Shown: positions 8,468 to 17,390 of the stretch, one piece after another | How positions within the stretch are numbered: the stretch's first letter is position 1 | Layout of the letters: each line of letters begins with the position of its first letter | Source: Micromonospora echinospora | Lineage (GTDB): Bacteria > Actinomycetota > Actinomycetes > Mycobacteriales > Micromonosporaceae | DNA: 64,000 nt | Direction of reading: 5' to 3' | Assembly (NCBI RefSeq): GCF_014203425.1 | Contig: NZ_JACHJC010000001.1 | Location: 2,294,001 to 2,358,000, forward strand | Program-made: the position numbers and the translations under genes | Notes under the pieces: generated by a model | What the model was told of the DNA's origin: nothing | The model's input: only the letters and a program-made list of their open reading frames with translations | Databases searched by the model: none

Positions 8468-9144
8468 CGACCGGACAGCAGCAGACCCCGTCGGGTCTCG
8501 GCCCGCAGGACGAGGAGCGGCTGCCCAGCCTCGCCGAGCAGATGGCCGACCAGCTCGGCGGATGGCGCGGGCTGGTCGAGTCGAGCATCCCGGTGGTGGT
8601 CTTCGTGGTCGCCAACGTGATCGGCGAGCTGCGCCCCGCCGTGTACGCCTCGGTGGCGGTGGCGCTGCTGATCGCCGGCCTGCGGCTGGCCCAGCGCAAG
8701 CCGGTGCGGCACGCGATGAACGGGCTGTTCGGCGTCGGGATCGGCGCGCTGCTGGCCCTGCGTACCGGTGACGAGCGCGACTTCTACCTGCCCGGCATCC
8801 TCTACGGCATCGGCTACGGCCTGGCGCTGCTGCTCTCGGCTGCGATCCGTCAGCCGCTGGTCGGCTGGATCTGGTCGGTGCTGGTCGCCAAGGGGCGCTC
8901 CGAGTGGCGCGACGACCCCAAGCTGGTGCGCACCTTCACCCAGCTCACCGTGCTGTGGGGCGTGGTGTGGCTGGCCAAGGTGGGCGTACAGGCCGGGCTC
9001 TACCTGGCCCACCAGGACACCGCGCTGGGCGTGGCCCGGCTCGCGCTGGGCTACCCGCCGTACGCGTTGCTGTTGCTGATCACCGTCTGGGTGGTGCGCC
9101 GGGTCACCCGGGAGAGCGCACCCACCCCGCTGCCCGGCTCCTGA
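8464..9144 (+). CDS. DUF3159 polytopic membrane protein
   Basis: 226 residues from GTG 8464, overlapping the OB-fold gene by 4 bp. After a soluble N-terminus (LPSLAEQMADQLGGWRGLVE) there are about five or six hydrophobic segments (PVVVFVVANVIGEL; YASVAVALLIAGLRLA; ILYGIGYGLALLLSAAI; TFTQLTVLWGVVWLAKVGVQ; YALLLLITVWVVRRV). It matches the DUF3159 family (Rv2693c type), which always neighbours the trkA pair and dut block. The function is unknown. It is convergent with the second trkA gene, 7 bp away. Confidence 0.85.
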   Translation: MTTGQQQTPSGLGPQDEERLPSLAEQMADQLGGWRGLVESSIPVVVFVVANVIGELRPAVYASVAVALLIAGLRLAQRKPVRHAMNGLFGVGIGALLALRTGDERDFYLPGILYGIGYGLALLLSAAIRQPLVGWIWSVLVAKGRSEWRDDPKLVRTFTQLTVLWGVVWLAKVGVQAGLYLAHQDTALGVARLALGYPPYALLLLITVWVVRRVTRESAPTPLPGS

Positions 9145-9163
9145 GACCGCGTCAGGCGCGGTC
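9145..9163. terminator. Short hairpin between convergent genes
   Basis: GACCGCG (9145-9151) pairs with CGCGGTC (9157-9163) around a 5-nt loop. It overlaps the last codons of the - strand trkA gene. Confidence 0.5.
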
Positions 9164-9841
9164 CCGGTGGCGGTCGGCGCTGGGCGGTCCGAGGATCACC
9201 GTGCGCACGTCGTCCTCCACCGCGGCGGTGCAGACGAAGACCAGTTCGTCGCCGGCCTCGATCGGGTCGTCCGGGGTGGGCACCAGCACCCGCTTGCCGC
9301 GCACGATCGCCACCAGCGCCGCGTCCCGGGGGATCGGCACCGCGTGGATCGGCTGCCCCACGTAGGGCGCGGTCGGCGGCAGGGTGATCTCGACCAGGTT
9401 CGCCTCGCCCTGCCGGAACGTCATCAGCCGGACCAGGTCGCCGACGGTGACCGCCTCCTCGACCAGCGCCGCCATCACGCGCGGCTTGCTGACCGCCACG
9501 TCGACGCCCCACTGGTCGGTGAACAGCCACTCGTTCTCCGCCCGGTTCACCCGGGCCACCACGCGCGGCACCGCGAACTCGGTCTTGGCCAGCAGCGACA
9601 CCACGAGGTTGACCTTGTCGTCGCCGGTGGCCGCCACCACCACGTCGCACCCGGCCACGTTGGCCTCCTCCAGGCTGGCCAGCTCGCACGCGTCGGCGAG
9701 CACCCAGTCCGCGGCGGGCACCCGGTCGGGCCGCAGCATCCTGGGCTGCCGCTCGATCAGCATCACCTGGTGGCCGTTGTCGATCAGCTCCTGGGCGATC
9801 GAGCGGCCCACGTTGCCGGCGCCGGCGATGGCGATCCGCAT
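9152..9841 (-). CDS. TrkA-type potassium channel/transporter regulatory (RCK) protein, second copy
   Basis: 229 residues from ATG 9841. Residues 1-120 form an RCK_N Rossmann fold: MRIAIAGAGNVGRSIAQEL carries the GxGxxG nucleotide loop, LIERQP follows the second strand, and CDVVVAATGDDKVN is also typical. Residues about 140-215 are an RCK_C (TrkA_C) domain. The family gates K+ transporters in response to NAD(H) or ATP/ADP. It lies 3 bp after the first trkA-type gene and equals the CeoB/CeoC arrangement of mycobacteria. No TrkH/KtrB channel is in the window; the divergent KimA-like permease is the obvious candidate partner. Confidence 0.88.
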   Translation of the reverse strand: MRIAIAGAGNVGRSIAQELIDNGHQVMLIERQPRMLRPDRVPAADWVLADACELASLEEANVAGCDVVVAATGDDKVNLVVSLLAKTEFAVPRVVARVNRAENEWLFTDQWGVDVAVSKPRVMAALVEEAVTVGDLVRLMTFRQGEANLVEITLPPTAPYVGQPIHAVPIPRDAALVAIVRGKRVLVPTPDDPIEAGDELVFVCTAAVEDDVRTVILGPPSADRHRDRA

Positions 9842-9844
9842 GGC

Positions 9845-10510
9845 TCAGTGCCCCCCTTCCGGCGGCGCCGCCGCCACCGACGTGACCGAGCCGTTGATGT
9901 CGTCGGTCACCAGCATGAAGACCTGGTCGCCCTCCTGCACCACGGTGGAGGCGGTGGGCAGGGTGCCGATGCCGAACCGGTTCAGGTAGGCCACCCGGGC
10001 GCCGGCGGCCTGCTCCAGCTGCCGCAGCGGCCGGCCGATCCAGTCCTTGTGCACCGGCACCTCGATGATCGACACGGTGCTGGTCGGGTCGCGGAAGATC
10101 TCCACGTTGCCCTCGGGGACCAGGTGGCGCAGCATGCGGTCGGCCGTCCACCGGACGGTCGCCACGGTGGGGATGCCGAGCCGCTCGTAGACCTGCGCCC
10201 GGCGCTGGTCGTAGATGCGGGCCGCGACCCGGGACACGCCGAACGTCTCCCGCGCCAGCCGGGCCGAGATGATGTTGGAGTTGTCGCCGCTGGAGACCGC
10301 CGCGAACGCGTCGGCCCGCTCGATGCCGGCCTGGCGCAGCACCTCGCCGTCGAAGCCCGCGCCGGTCACCGTGATGCCGGCGAAGTCCGGCCCGAGGCGG
10401 CGGAACGCGTCCGCGTCCTGGTCGATCACCGCCACCGAGTGGCCGCGCGACTCCAGGCTGTGGGCCAGGGTCGACCCGACCCGGCCGCAGCCCATGATCA
10501 CCACATGCAC
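9845..10510 (-). CDS. TrkA-type potassium regulatory (RCK) protein, first copy
   Basis: 221 residues from GTG 10510, with GGGAGGAGCGGG upstream. RCK_N occupies residues about 1-125: MGCGRVGSTLAHSL supplies the dinucleotide loop, AVIDQD the acidic end of strand 2, and AFAAVSSGDNSNI follows. An RCK_C domain fills about 140-210 (TVSIIEVPVHKDWIGRPLRQ). The protein likely senses nucleotides and controls K+ uptake together with the second copy, with which it forms a two-gene operon. It is divergent from the KimA-like gene, with about 140-160 bp between starts. Confidence 0.88.
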   Translation of the reverse strand: MHVVIMGCGRVGSTLAHSLESRGHSVAVIDQDADAFRRLGPDFAGITVTGAGFDGEVLRQAGIERADAFAAVSSGDNSNIISARLARETFGVSRVAARIYDQRRAQVYERLGIPTVATVRWTADRMLRHLVPEGNVEIFRDPTSTVSIIEVPVHKDWIGRPLRQLEQAAGARVAYLNRFGIGTLPTASTVVQEGDQVFMLVTDDINGSVTSVAAAPPEGGH

Positions 10511-10622
10511 GGTGCCCGCTCCTCCCACGGCGCCGCCCGCCGACCCGTCGCCTGCGAGCCTGCCACGTCCCCCCACCGGACGGGGGACCGAACCGTACCG
10601 CGCGGGCGCGCACGCCGGAGAT

Positions 10623-10660
10623 CGACCACCCCCGCGCCCGGCACCCGGTGGTCGTACGCT
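10623..10660 (+). promoter_or_regulatory. kimA-like gene promoter: dyad plus leaderless -10 box
   Basis: TACGCT at 10655-10660 is a -10-like box 8 nt before GTG 10669, suggesting a leaderless transcript. Immediately before it a dyad CGACCACC (10623-10630) and GGTGGTCG (10647-10654) spans the expected -35 zone and could be an operator. There is no room for a long 5' leader or a ydaO-type riboswitch. Confidence 0.5.
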
Positions 10661-10668
10661 TTGCGGTT

Positions 10669-12720
10669 GTGGCCCGACCCACCTCGCTGCTGAAGCGACT
10701 CCTCCTCGGTCGACCGTTCCGGTCCGACCGCCTGCAGCACACGCTGCTGCCGAAGCGCATCGCGCTACCGGTCTTCGCCTCCGACGCGCTCTCCAGCGTG
10801 GCGTACGCGCCGGACGAGATCCTCCTGACGCTGTCCATCGCCGGCGCCTCGGCGTTCTTCTTCTCGCCGTGGGTCGCGCTCGCGGTGGTCGTCGTCATGC
10901 TCACCGTCGTCGCGAGCTACCGCCAGAACGTGCACGCCTACCCCTCCGGCGGCGGCGACTACGAGGTGGCCACCGTCAACCTGGGTCCCCGCGCCGGCCT
11001 CGCGGTGGCCAGCGCGCTGCTCGTCGACTACGTGCTCACCGTCGCCGTCTCGGTCTCCTCCGGGGTGGCGAACCTCGGCTCGGTGGTGCCGTTCGTGGCC
11101 ACCCACAAGGTGCTCATCGCGGTCAGCGCGGTGGTGCTGCTCACCGCGATCAACCTGCGCGGCCTGCGCGAGTCCGGCACCGCCTTCGCCATCCCCACCT
11201 ACGGCTTCGTGATCGTCATCGGCGGCATGCTGCTGACCGGCCTGGTCCGCGTCTTCGTGTTCGGCGACGACCTGCGCGCGCCGAGCGCCGGCCTGGAGAT
11301 CCAGGCCGAGCACAGCGTCACCGGGTTCGCGCTGGTGTTCCTGCTGCTGCGGACGTTCTCCTCGGGCTGCGCGGCGCTCACCGGCGTGGAGGCGATCTCC
11401 AACGGCGTACCGGCGTTCAAATCCCCCAAGTCGAAGAACGCGGCGACCACGCTGCTGCTGCTCGGCGGCATCGCGGTGACCATGCTGGTCGGCATCATCT
11501 GGCTGTCCCGGCTCACCGGCCTGCAGTTCGTCGAGGACCCGCGTACGCAGATCGTCTCCGGCCCTGTCGACTACGTGCAGAAGACGGTGACCGTGCAGCT
11601 CGGGGAGACGGTGTTCGGCGGCGGCTCGGTGCTGCTCTACGTGGTCGCCGGGATGACCGCGCTGATCCTCTTCCTGGCCGCCAACACCGCCTTCAACGGC
11701 TTCCCGGTGCTCGGCTCGATCCTGGCGCAGGACCGCTACCTGCCGCGCCAGCTGCACACCCGCGGCGACCGGCTGGCGTTCTCCAACGGCATCCTCTTCC
11801 TCGCCGTCTTCGCGGTGGTGCTGATCATCGGCTTCCAGGCCGAGGTGACCAAGCTCATCCAGCTCTACATCGTCGGGGTGTTCGTCTCGTTCACGCTCTC
11901 CCAGGCCGGCATGATCCGGCACTGGAACCGGCACCTGCGCAACGAGCGGGATCCGGAGGCGCGCCGCCGGATGCTGCGCTCCCGGGCGATCAACACGTTC
12001 GGCATGGCGATGACCGCCGTGGTGCTGGTCATCGTGCTGGCCACCAAGTTCCTGCTGGGCGCCTGGATCGCGATCGTCGCGATGGCGGTGATGTACGTGG
12101 TGATGCTCGGCATCCGACGGCACTACGACCGGATCGCCGGGGAGCTGGAGCCGACCGAGCAGCGGGGCGTCCTGCCCGCCCGCAACCACGCCATCGTGCT
12201 GGTCAGCAAGCTGCACAAGCCCACGCTGCGGGCCGTGGCGTACGCGCGGGCGACCCGGCCGGACACGCTCACCGCGGTCACCGTGAACGTGGACGAGCAG
12301 GACACCCGGGACCTGCAGGCCGACTGGGAGCGGCGCGAGCTGCCCGTGCCGCTCACCGTGATCGACTCCCCGTACCGGGAGATCACCCGCCCGATCCTCG
12401 ACTTCGTCGCGTCGGTGCGCCGCGAGTCGCCGCGCGACGTGGTCACCGTCTTCATTCCCGAGTACGTGGTGGGGCGCTGGTGGGAGAACCTGTTGCACAA
12501 CCAGAGCGCGCTGCGGCTCAAGGGACGGCTGCTGTTCGAGCCGGGCGTGATGGTGACGAGCGTGCCCTGGCAGCTCGCCTCCACCGCCAGCAAGAACCTG
12601 GACCGGCTGGACGCCACGCTCAGCCGTACCCCGGCGCGCGGTCCCCGGGTGGCGCCGCAGAGCACGCTGCCGCCGCCGGTGGCGTCCACCCCGTCCGCCG
12701 AGCGGGAGGAGCGGCCGTGA
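10669..12720 (+). CDS. KimA-like APC-superfamily permease, probable K+/H+ symporter
   Basis: 683 residues from GTG 10669; GTG 10648 is a possible alternative. About 12 transmembrane segments fill residues 30-480 and a cytosolic C-terminal domain fills about 490-640. From memory it matches Bacillus KimA (YdaO) block by block: SDALSSVAY (residues 38-46), SYRQNVHAYPSGGGDYEVAT, LLVDYVLTVAVSVSSGVANL, FSSGCAALTGVEAISNGVPAF, ANTAFNGFPVLGSILAQDRY, RGDRLAFSNGILFL, LYIVGVFVSFTLSQAGM and HNQSALRLKGRLLF. The Asp and Tyr of DALSSVAY, the Asp-Tyr of LLVDY and the Tyr of LYIVGVF correspond to residues reported for potassium and proton binding in KimA. Annotation pipelines usually call this an amino-acid permease. 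The divergent TrkA pair supports a potassium role (inference). It overlaps the methyltransferase gene by 4 bp. Confidence 0.8.
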   Translation: MARPTSLLKRLLLGRPFRSDRLQHTLLPKRIALPVFASDALSSVAYAPDEILLTLSIAGASAFFFSPWVALAVVVVMLTVVASYRQNVHAYPSGGGDYEVATVNLGPRAGLAVASALLVDYVLTVAVSVSSGVANLGSVVPFVATHKVLIAVSAVVLLTAINLRGLRESGTAFAIPTYGFVIVIGGMLLTGLVRVFVFGDDLRAPSAGLEIQAEHSVTGFALVFLLLRTFSSGCAALTGVEAISNGVPAFKSPKSKNAATTLLLLGGIAVTMLVGIIWLSRLTGLQFVEDPRTQIVSGPVDYVQKTVTVQLGETVFGGGSVLLYVVAGMTALILFLAANTAFNGFPVLGSILAQDRYLPRQLHTRGDRLAFSNGILFLAVFAVVLIIGFQAEVTKLIQLYIVGVFVSFTLSQAGMIRHWNRHLRNERDPEARRRMLRSRAINTFGMAMTAVVLVIVLATKFLLGAWIAIVAMAVMYVVMLGIRRHYDRIAGELEPTEQRGVLPARNHAIVLVSKLHKPTLRAVAYARATRPDTLTAVTVNVDEQDTRDLQADWERRELPVPLTVIDSPYREITRPILDFVASVRRESPRDVVTVFIPEYVVGRWWENLLHNQSALRLKGRLLFEPGVMVTSVPWQLASTASKNLDRLDATLSRTPARGPRVAPQSTLPPPVASTPSAEREERP

Positions 12721-13997
12721 GCGGCGACGAGCGTCCCGGTCCTGCGTCGTCCGGTTCTGTGCCGGCGGCGGAGCGGCCCGGGCTGGAGGAGGCCGAGCGG
12801 GTCGAGCTGACCGTCGACGCGGTCGCGCCCGGCGGGCACTGCGTGGCCCGGGTCGGCGGGCAGGTGGTCTTCGTCCGGCACGTGCTGCCCGGCGAGCGGG
12901 TGATCGCCGAGGTGACCGAGCTGCACCGGGGCTTCGCCCGCGCCGACGCGGTGGAGATCCTGGACGCCTCGCCGGACCGGGTGACGCCGCCGTGCCCGTA
13001 CGCCCGGCCGGGCCGGTGCGGCGGCTGCGACCTCCAGCACGTCGCCCCGGCCGCCCAGCTCGGCTGGAAGCTCGCCGTGGTGCGCGAGCAGCTCACCCGG
13101 CTGGGCGGCCTCACCGCGGAGCAGATCGACGCGCTCGGCGTACGCGTCGAGGCGCTGCCCGGCGGGCCGCTGGGCTGGCGTTCCCGGGTCCGGTACGCGG
13201 TCGACGCGGCCGGCCGGGCCGGGCTGCTCAAGCACCGCTCGCACGAGGTGGTGCCGATCGACAGGTGCCTGATCGCGCACCCGGCGATCCAGGAGCTGCC
13301 GGTGCTCGCGCCGACCGGCGCCCGCTGGCCGGACGCCGACGCGGTGGAGACGGTCGCCAGCACCGGCGGGGACGTCGCCGTGGTCGCGTACACCGAGGGG
13401 GTTGCGACGGCGGTGAGCGGGCCGCAGCGGGTCCGGGAGACGGCGGCCGGGCGGTCCTTCACGCTGCCCGCCTCCGGGTTCTGGCAGGTGCACCCGGCGG
13501 CGGCGGACGCGCTGACCGGCGCGGTGCTCGACCTGCTCGACCCGCAGACCGGCGAGACGGCCTGGGACCTGTACGGCGGGGCCGGCCTGTTCGCCGCCGC
13601 GCTCGCCGGCCGGGTCGGCGGCGCCCGGGTGACGCTCGTCGAGTCGGCGCCGGACGGGGTGGCCGCGGCCCGGGAGAACCTGGCCGACCTGGCCGGCGTC
13701 GAGGTGGTCGCGGCGCGGGTGGAGAGCGCGCTGTCCCGGCGCCGGATCACCGGCCCGGTCGACCTGGTGGTGCTCGACCCGCCGCGCTCCGGCGCGGGCG
13801 CGCCGGTGGTCCGCGACGTGGCGGCCGCCGGGCCGCGCGCGGTGGCGTACGTGGCCTGCGACCCGGCCGCCTTCGCCCGGGACGTGCGCACGTTCACCGA
13901 CGCGGGGTGGCGGCTGGCCGAGCTGCGCGGGTACGACCTGTTCCCGATGACCCAGCACGTGGAGCTGGTCGGCTTGTTCCTGCCCCCGCGGCGTTGA
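12717..13997 (+). CDS. TrmA/RlmD-family class I SAM-dependent RNA (uracil-5-)-methyltransferase
   Basis: 426 residues from GTG 12717, overlapping the permease stop (GTGA); GGGAGGA lies upstream. Residues about 26-85 form a TRAM domain (VELTVDAVAPGGHCVARVGG). A 4Fe-4S site is formed by Cys93, Cys101, Cys104 and Cys183. The SAM domain contains WDLYGGAGLFAAALA and VLDPPRSG. Cys381 in YVACDPAAFARD is the catalytic nucleophile, and Glu416 in QHVE is the general base. The family makes 5-methyluridine in rRNA or tRNA; which position is modified cannot be told from sequence. This corresponds to the Rv2689c-type gene next to the permease in mycobacteria. Confidence 0.9.
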   Translation: MSGDERPGPASSGSVPAAERPGLEEAERVELTVDAVAPGGHCVARVGGQVVFVRHVLPGERVIAEVTELHRGFARADAVEILDASPDRVTPPCPYARPGRCGGCDLQHVAPAAQLGWKLAVVREQLTRLGGLTAEQIDALGVRVEALPGGPLGWRSRVRYAVDAAGRAGLLKHRSHEVVPIDRCLIAHPAIQELPVLAPTGARWPDADAVETVASTGGDVAVVAYTEGVATAVSGPQRVRETAAGRSFTLPASGFWQVHPAAADALTGAVLDLLDPQTGETAWDLYGGAGLFAAALAGRVGGARVTLVESAPDGVAAARENLADLAGVEVVAARVESALSRRRITGPVDLVVLDPPRSGAGAPVVRDVAAAGPRAVAYVACDPAAFARDVRTFTDAGWRLAELRGYDLFPMTQHVELVGLFLPPRR

Positions 13998-14016
13998 GCC
14001 CGTCCCCGGCCCCGCG

Positions 14017-14069
14017 CGTTAACAAGGGGCCCTTCTACTACCGGATCCGTTAAGAAGGGGCCCTTCCTT
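14017..14069 (-). repeat. Compound GGGGCCC repeat, copy 2 (abuts anmK start)
   Basis: Two half-units in the orientation opposite to copy 1: GTTAACAAGGGGCCCTTCT (from 14018) and GTTAAGAAGGGGCCCTTCCT (from 14049), separated by ACTACCGGATCC. Its right end runs into the TTG used as the start of anmK, and its left half supplies an in-frame TAA (14020-14022) that closes the anmK frame upstream. Confidence 0.85.
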
Positions 14070-15261
14070 GCGCATCGTCGGGCTGATGTCGGGCACGTCC
14101 TACGACGGCGTGGACGTGGTGGCGGCCGAGTTCACCGCCGACGGCGACACGCTGCGGCTGCGGCCGCTCGGACACCGCGAACTCGCGTACCCGGACGACC
14201 TGCGGGCCGAGATCGGCGCCCTGCTGCCCCCGGCGGCCACCACCATCGAGGCGGTCTGCCGCCTGGACAACCGGCTCGGCGAGGTGTTCGCCGAGGCGGC
14301 GGCGGCCGGCGTCGAGCTGGCCGGGGGAGCGGCTGACGCGGTCGTGTCGCCCGGGCAGACGGTCTTCCACTGGGTCGAGGCGGGCCGGGTGCGCGGCACG
14401 CTCCAGCTCGGCGCGCCGGCCCGGGTGGCCGCCCGGGTGGGCGTACCGGTGCTGCACGACCTGCGCTCGGCGGACGTGGCGGCCGGCGGCCAGGGCGCGC
14501 CGCTGGTCCCGGCGTTCGACGCGCTGCTGCTCGACCCGGCCTCGTCCCCGCGCGCAGCGCGTGGCCCGGCCGGCACTGGCGCGCGGGCCGCTCTGAATTT
14601 AGGCGGCATCGCGAACCTCACAGTGGTCGCGCCCGGCGCGCCCGTCCTCGGGTACGACGTGGGCCCGGCCAACGCGCTGCTGGACGCCGCCGCCCGGCGC
14701 TTCCTGGACCGGCCCTGCGACGTCGACGGGGCGCGGGCCGCGGCGGGCCGGGTGCACGAGGCGCTGCTGGCCGGGCTGCTCGCCGAGCCGTACTACGCGG
14801 CGCCGCCGCCCAAGTCGACAGGCAAGGAGCTGTTCCACGGCGGCTACCTGGACGCGGCGCTGGCCGCGCTCGGCGAGCCGGTGGCCGCCGACGACGTGCT
14901 GGCCACGCTCACCGAGCTGACCGCCCGCACCGTGGCCGACGCCTGCGACAGGCACCGGGTGACCGAGGTGGTGGCCGCCGGCGGGGGAGTGCGCAATCCC
15001 ACACTGCGGGCGCGGCTGGCCGCGCTGGGCGAGGGGCGCTGGCGGCTGCGCACCACCGACGAGCTGGGCGTGCCGGCTCAGGCGAAGGAGGCGTACGCGT
15101 TCGCGCTGCTGGGCTGGCTGTCCTGGCACGGCCTGCCGGGCGCGGTCCCGTCGGTGACCGGGGCGTCCCGGGCCGCCGTGCTGGGCTCGTGGACCCCGGC
15201 CGGCCCGTCCGCCGTCGCGCCGCGCCCAGCCGCGCCGCGCAGGCTGGTGGTGGACGCCTGA
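14068..15261 (+). CDS. anmK: Anhydro-N-acetylmuramic acid kinase
   Basis: 397 residues from TTG 14068, the only start that keeps the first beta strand before the phosphate-binding motif [12 protein letters not shown] (residues 5-16); an in-frame stop lies at 14020. Further motifs are [38 protein letters not shown] and [17 protein letters not shown]. Length and domain order are usual for AnmK. The enzyme phosphorylates and opens 1,6-anhydro-MurNAc to MurNAc-6-P in cell-wall recycling. The start codon lies at the edge of a dispersed repeat and no ribosome site is visible, so translation may be weak or depend on the repeat. The C-terminal 30 residues are Pro/Ala-rich. Confidence 0.9.
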   Translation: MRIVGLMSGTSYDGVDVVAAEFTADGDTLRLRPLGHRELAYPDDLRAEIGALLPPAATTIEAVCRLDNRLGEVFAEAAAAGVELAGGAADAVVSPGQTVFHWVEAGRVRGTLQLGAPARVAARVGVPVLHDLRSADVAAGGQGAPLVPAFDALLLDPASSPRAARGPAGTGARAALNLGGIANLTVVAPGAPVLGYDVGPANALLDAAARRFLDRPCDVDGARAAAGRVHEALLAGLLAEPYYAAPPPKSTGKELFHGGYLDAALAALGEPVAADDVLATLTELTARTVADACDRHRVTEVVAAGGGVRNPTLRARLAALGEGRWRLRTTDELGVPAQAKEAYAFALLGWLSWHGLPGAVPSVTGASRAAVLGSWTPAGPSAVAPRPAAPRRLVVDA

Positions 15262-15304
15262 CCTGGATCGATGCACGGCCAGGCTGCGGACTGTCGCACG
15301 GCCG

Positions 15305-15310
15305 ATAGAC
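15305..15310 (+). promoter_or_regulatory. dxs leaderless -10 candidate
   Basis: TAGACT lies 9 nt before ATG 15320. The same box and spacing occur before the gene at 18738. No ribosome site is present, fitting a leaderless mRNA. Confidence 0.5.
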
Positions 15311-15319
15311 TCTCCGGTC

Positions 15320-17263
15320 ATGAGTGTTGAAGAGGGCACGGCCAACCACGGTCGGCTGCTGGGCACCGTCCGCGGCCCGCAGGACGTCAAGCGGATGACC
15401 GCCGAGCAGCTGGACATCCTCGCCGCCGAGATCCGTGACTTCCTGATCGCCAAGGTCTCCCGCACCGGCGGCCACGTCGGCCCCAACCTGGGTGTGGTCG
15501 AGCTGACCCTCGCCATGCACCGGGTCTTCGACTCCCCCCGCGACCGGCTCCTCTTCGACACCGGCCACCAGGCGTACGTACACAAGATCCTCACCGGCCG
15601 GCAGGAGGGCTTCGACAAGCTCCGCCAGCGCGGTGGCCTCTCCGGCTACCCCAGCCAGGCGGAGAGCGAGCACGACCTGATCGAGAACTCGCACGCCTCC
15701 ACCGCCCTGTCGTACGCCGACGGCCTGGCCAAGGCGTACGCGCTGCGCGGCGAGAAGCGCTCGGTCGTGGCGATGGTCGGCGACGGCGCGCTCACCGGCG
15801 GCATGTGCTGGGAGGCGCTGAACAACATCGCGACCGCCGGCAACCCGCTGGTGATCGTCGTGAACGACAACGGGCGGTCCTACTCGCCGACCATCGGCGG
15901 CCTCGCCGACCACCTGTCGTCGCTGCGGCTCAACCCCGGCTACGAGAAGGTGCTCGACACCGTCAAGGACGCGCTCGGCAACACCCCGTTCGTCGGCAAA
16001 CCGATGTACGAGGTGCTGCACGCGGTCAAGAAGGGCATCAAGGACGCGGTCGCCCCGCAGGCCATGTTCGAGGACCTCGGCATCAAGTACGTCGGCCCGG
16101 TCGACGGCCACGACGTGCCGGCGGTCGAGGCGGCGCTGCGCGCTGCGAAGAACTTCGGCGGCCCGGTGATCGTGCACGCGGTCACCCGCAAGGGTTACGG
16201 CTACCGTCCCGCCGAGGACGACGAGGCGGACTGCCTGCACGGCCCCGGCGCGTTCGACGCCGAGACCGGCAAGCTGCTCGCCGTGCCGTCGGTGAAGTGG
16301 ACGAACGTCTTCGCCGACGAGCTGGTCGCGATCGCCGACGAGCGCCCCGACGTGGTCGGCATCACCGCCGCCATGGCCGAGCCCACCGGCATCGCCACGC
16401 TGGCCCGCAAGTACCCGGAGCGGGTGTACGACGTGGGCATCGCCGAGCAGCACGCGGCCACCTCGGCCGCCGGCCTGGCCATGGGCGGGCTGCACCCGGT
16501 GGTCGCGGTCTACGCCACGTTCCTCAACCGCGCGTTCGACCAGGTCCTGCTGGACGTGGCGATGCACAAGCTGCCCGTCACGTTCGTGCTGGACCGGGCC
16601 GGCATCACCGGCCCGGACGGGCCGAGCCACTATGGCATCTGGGACATGTCCGTCTTCGGCGTGGTGCCCGGCCTGCGGATCGCCGCGCCCCGCGACTCGG
16701 CCACGCTGCGCGAGGAGCTGCGTGAGGCGGTCGCCGTGGACGACGGTCCGACCATCCTGCGCTTCCCGACCGGCACCGTCGCCGCCGACCTGCCGGCCGT
16801 ACGCCGGGTCGGCCCGGTCGACGTGCTTGCCGAGTCGGCGCGTACCGACGTGCTGCTGGTCGCGGTCGGCTCGTTCGCCGGCCTCGGCGTGGAGGTCGCC
16901 GCCCGCGTCGCCGAGCAGGGGTACGGCGTCACTGTGGTCGACCCGCGCTGGGTCCGCCCGGTGCCGGCCGAACTGGTCGAGCTGGCCGCCGGGCACCGGC
17001 TCGTGGTCACCGTGGAGGACGGCGTGCGCATCGGCGGCGTCGGCTCCGCGCTGGCGCAGGCGTTGCGCGACGCGGACGTCCGGGTGCCGGTCAAGGACCT
17101 GGGCGTACCGGCCGACTGGCACCCGCACGGCACCCGCGCCCAGATCCTGGCCGACCTGCGGCTGACCGCGCAGGACGTGGCGCGCGACGTCACCGGCTGG
17201 ATCTCCGGCCTGGACGCCGCCCCGGTGGACCCCGCCGCAAACGGAGCCCGAGCCCAGAGCTGA
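15320..17263 (+). CDS. dxs: 1-deoxy-D-xylulose-5-phosphate synthase
   Basis: 647 residues from ATG 15320. The N-terminal part has [20 protein letters not shown] with the catalytic His region, [16 protein letters not shown], and the thiamine diphosphate motif [16 protein letters not shown] ending in [15 protein letters not shown]. The pyrimidine-binding domain has [18 protein letters not shown] and [16 protein letters not shown] transketolase C-terminal domain follows. It condenses pyruvate and glyceraldehyde-3-phosphate to DXP, the first MEP-pathway step to isoprenoids. The gene is monocistronic by appearance; a long-stem inverted repeat lies 30 bp downstream. It marks the right end of the conserved block. 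Confidence 0.97.
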   Translation: MSVEEGTANHGRLLGTVRGPQDVKRMTAEQLDILAAEIRDFLIAKVSRTGGHVGPNLGVVELTLAMHRVFDSPRDRLLFDTGHQAYVHKILTGRQEGFDKLRQRGGLSGYPSQAESEHDLIENSHASTALSYADGLAKAYALRGEKRSVVAMVGDGALTGGMCWEALNNIATAGNPLVIVVNDNGRSYSPTIGGLADHLSSLRLNPGYEKVLDTVKDALGNTPFVGKPMYEVLHAVKKGIKDAVAPQAMFEDLGIKYVGPVDGHDVPAVEAALRAAKNFGGPVIVHAVTRKGYGYRPAEDDEADCLHGPGAFDAETGKLLAVPSVKWTNVFADELVAIADERPDVVGITAAMAEPTGIATLARKYPERVYDVGIAEQHAATSAAGLAMGGLHPVVAVYATFLNRAFDQVLLDVAMHKLPVTFVLDRAGITGPDGPSHYGIWDMSVFGVVPGLRIAAPRDSATLREELREAVAVDDGPTILRFPTGTVAADLPAVRRVGPVDVLAESARTDVLLVAVGSFAGLGVEVAARVAEQGYGVTVVDPRWVRPVPAELVELAAGHRLVVTVEDGVRIGGVGSALAQALRDADVRVPVKDLGVPADWHPHGTRAQILADLRLTAQDVARDVTGWISGLDAAPVDPAANGARAQS

Positions 17264-17292
17264 CCTGATCTCCACCCGCCCGGTTTCCGCGT

Positions 17293-17359
17293 CGATCTTG
17301 CACTTGCGGCCCTCCTGATGTCGGCTTCGCCCGATAAGGGGGCCGCAAGTGCAAGATCG
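17293..17359. repeat. Long-stem inverted repeat, element A
   Basis: A perfect 20-bp inverted repeat (arms 17293-17312 and 17340-17359; left arm CGATCTTGCACTTGCGGCCC) around a 27-nt loop. It lies between convergent dxs and the lipoprotein gene. It could act as a terminator, but its form matches the elements at 28345-28419 and 51439-51524, suggesting a dispersed mobile or REP-like family. Confidence 0.85.
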
Positions 17360-17390
17360 CCGAGTCAGGGGGAGGCGGGGCGGCGGGGGG

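Noticed and set aside
10215..12716. Long open frame on + running into the TrmA-family gene, suggesting a 1260-residue fusion
   Set aside because: The upstream 2.5 kb overlaps the KimA-like gene in another frame and translates to Arg/Gly/Ala-rich nonsense typical of GC-rich shadow frames. The real methyltransferase starts at GTG 12717 with a ribosome site.
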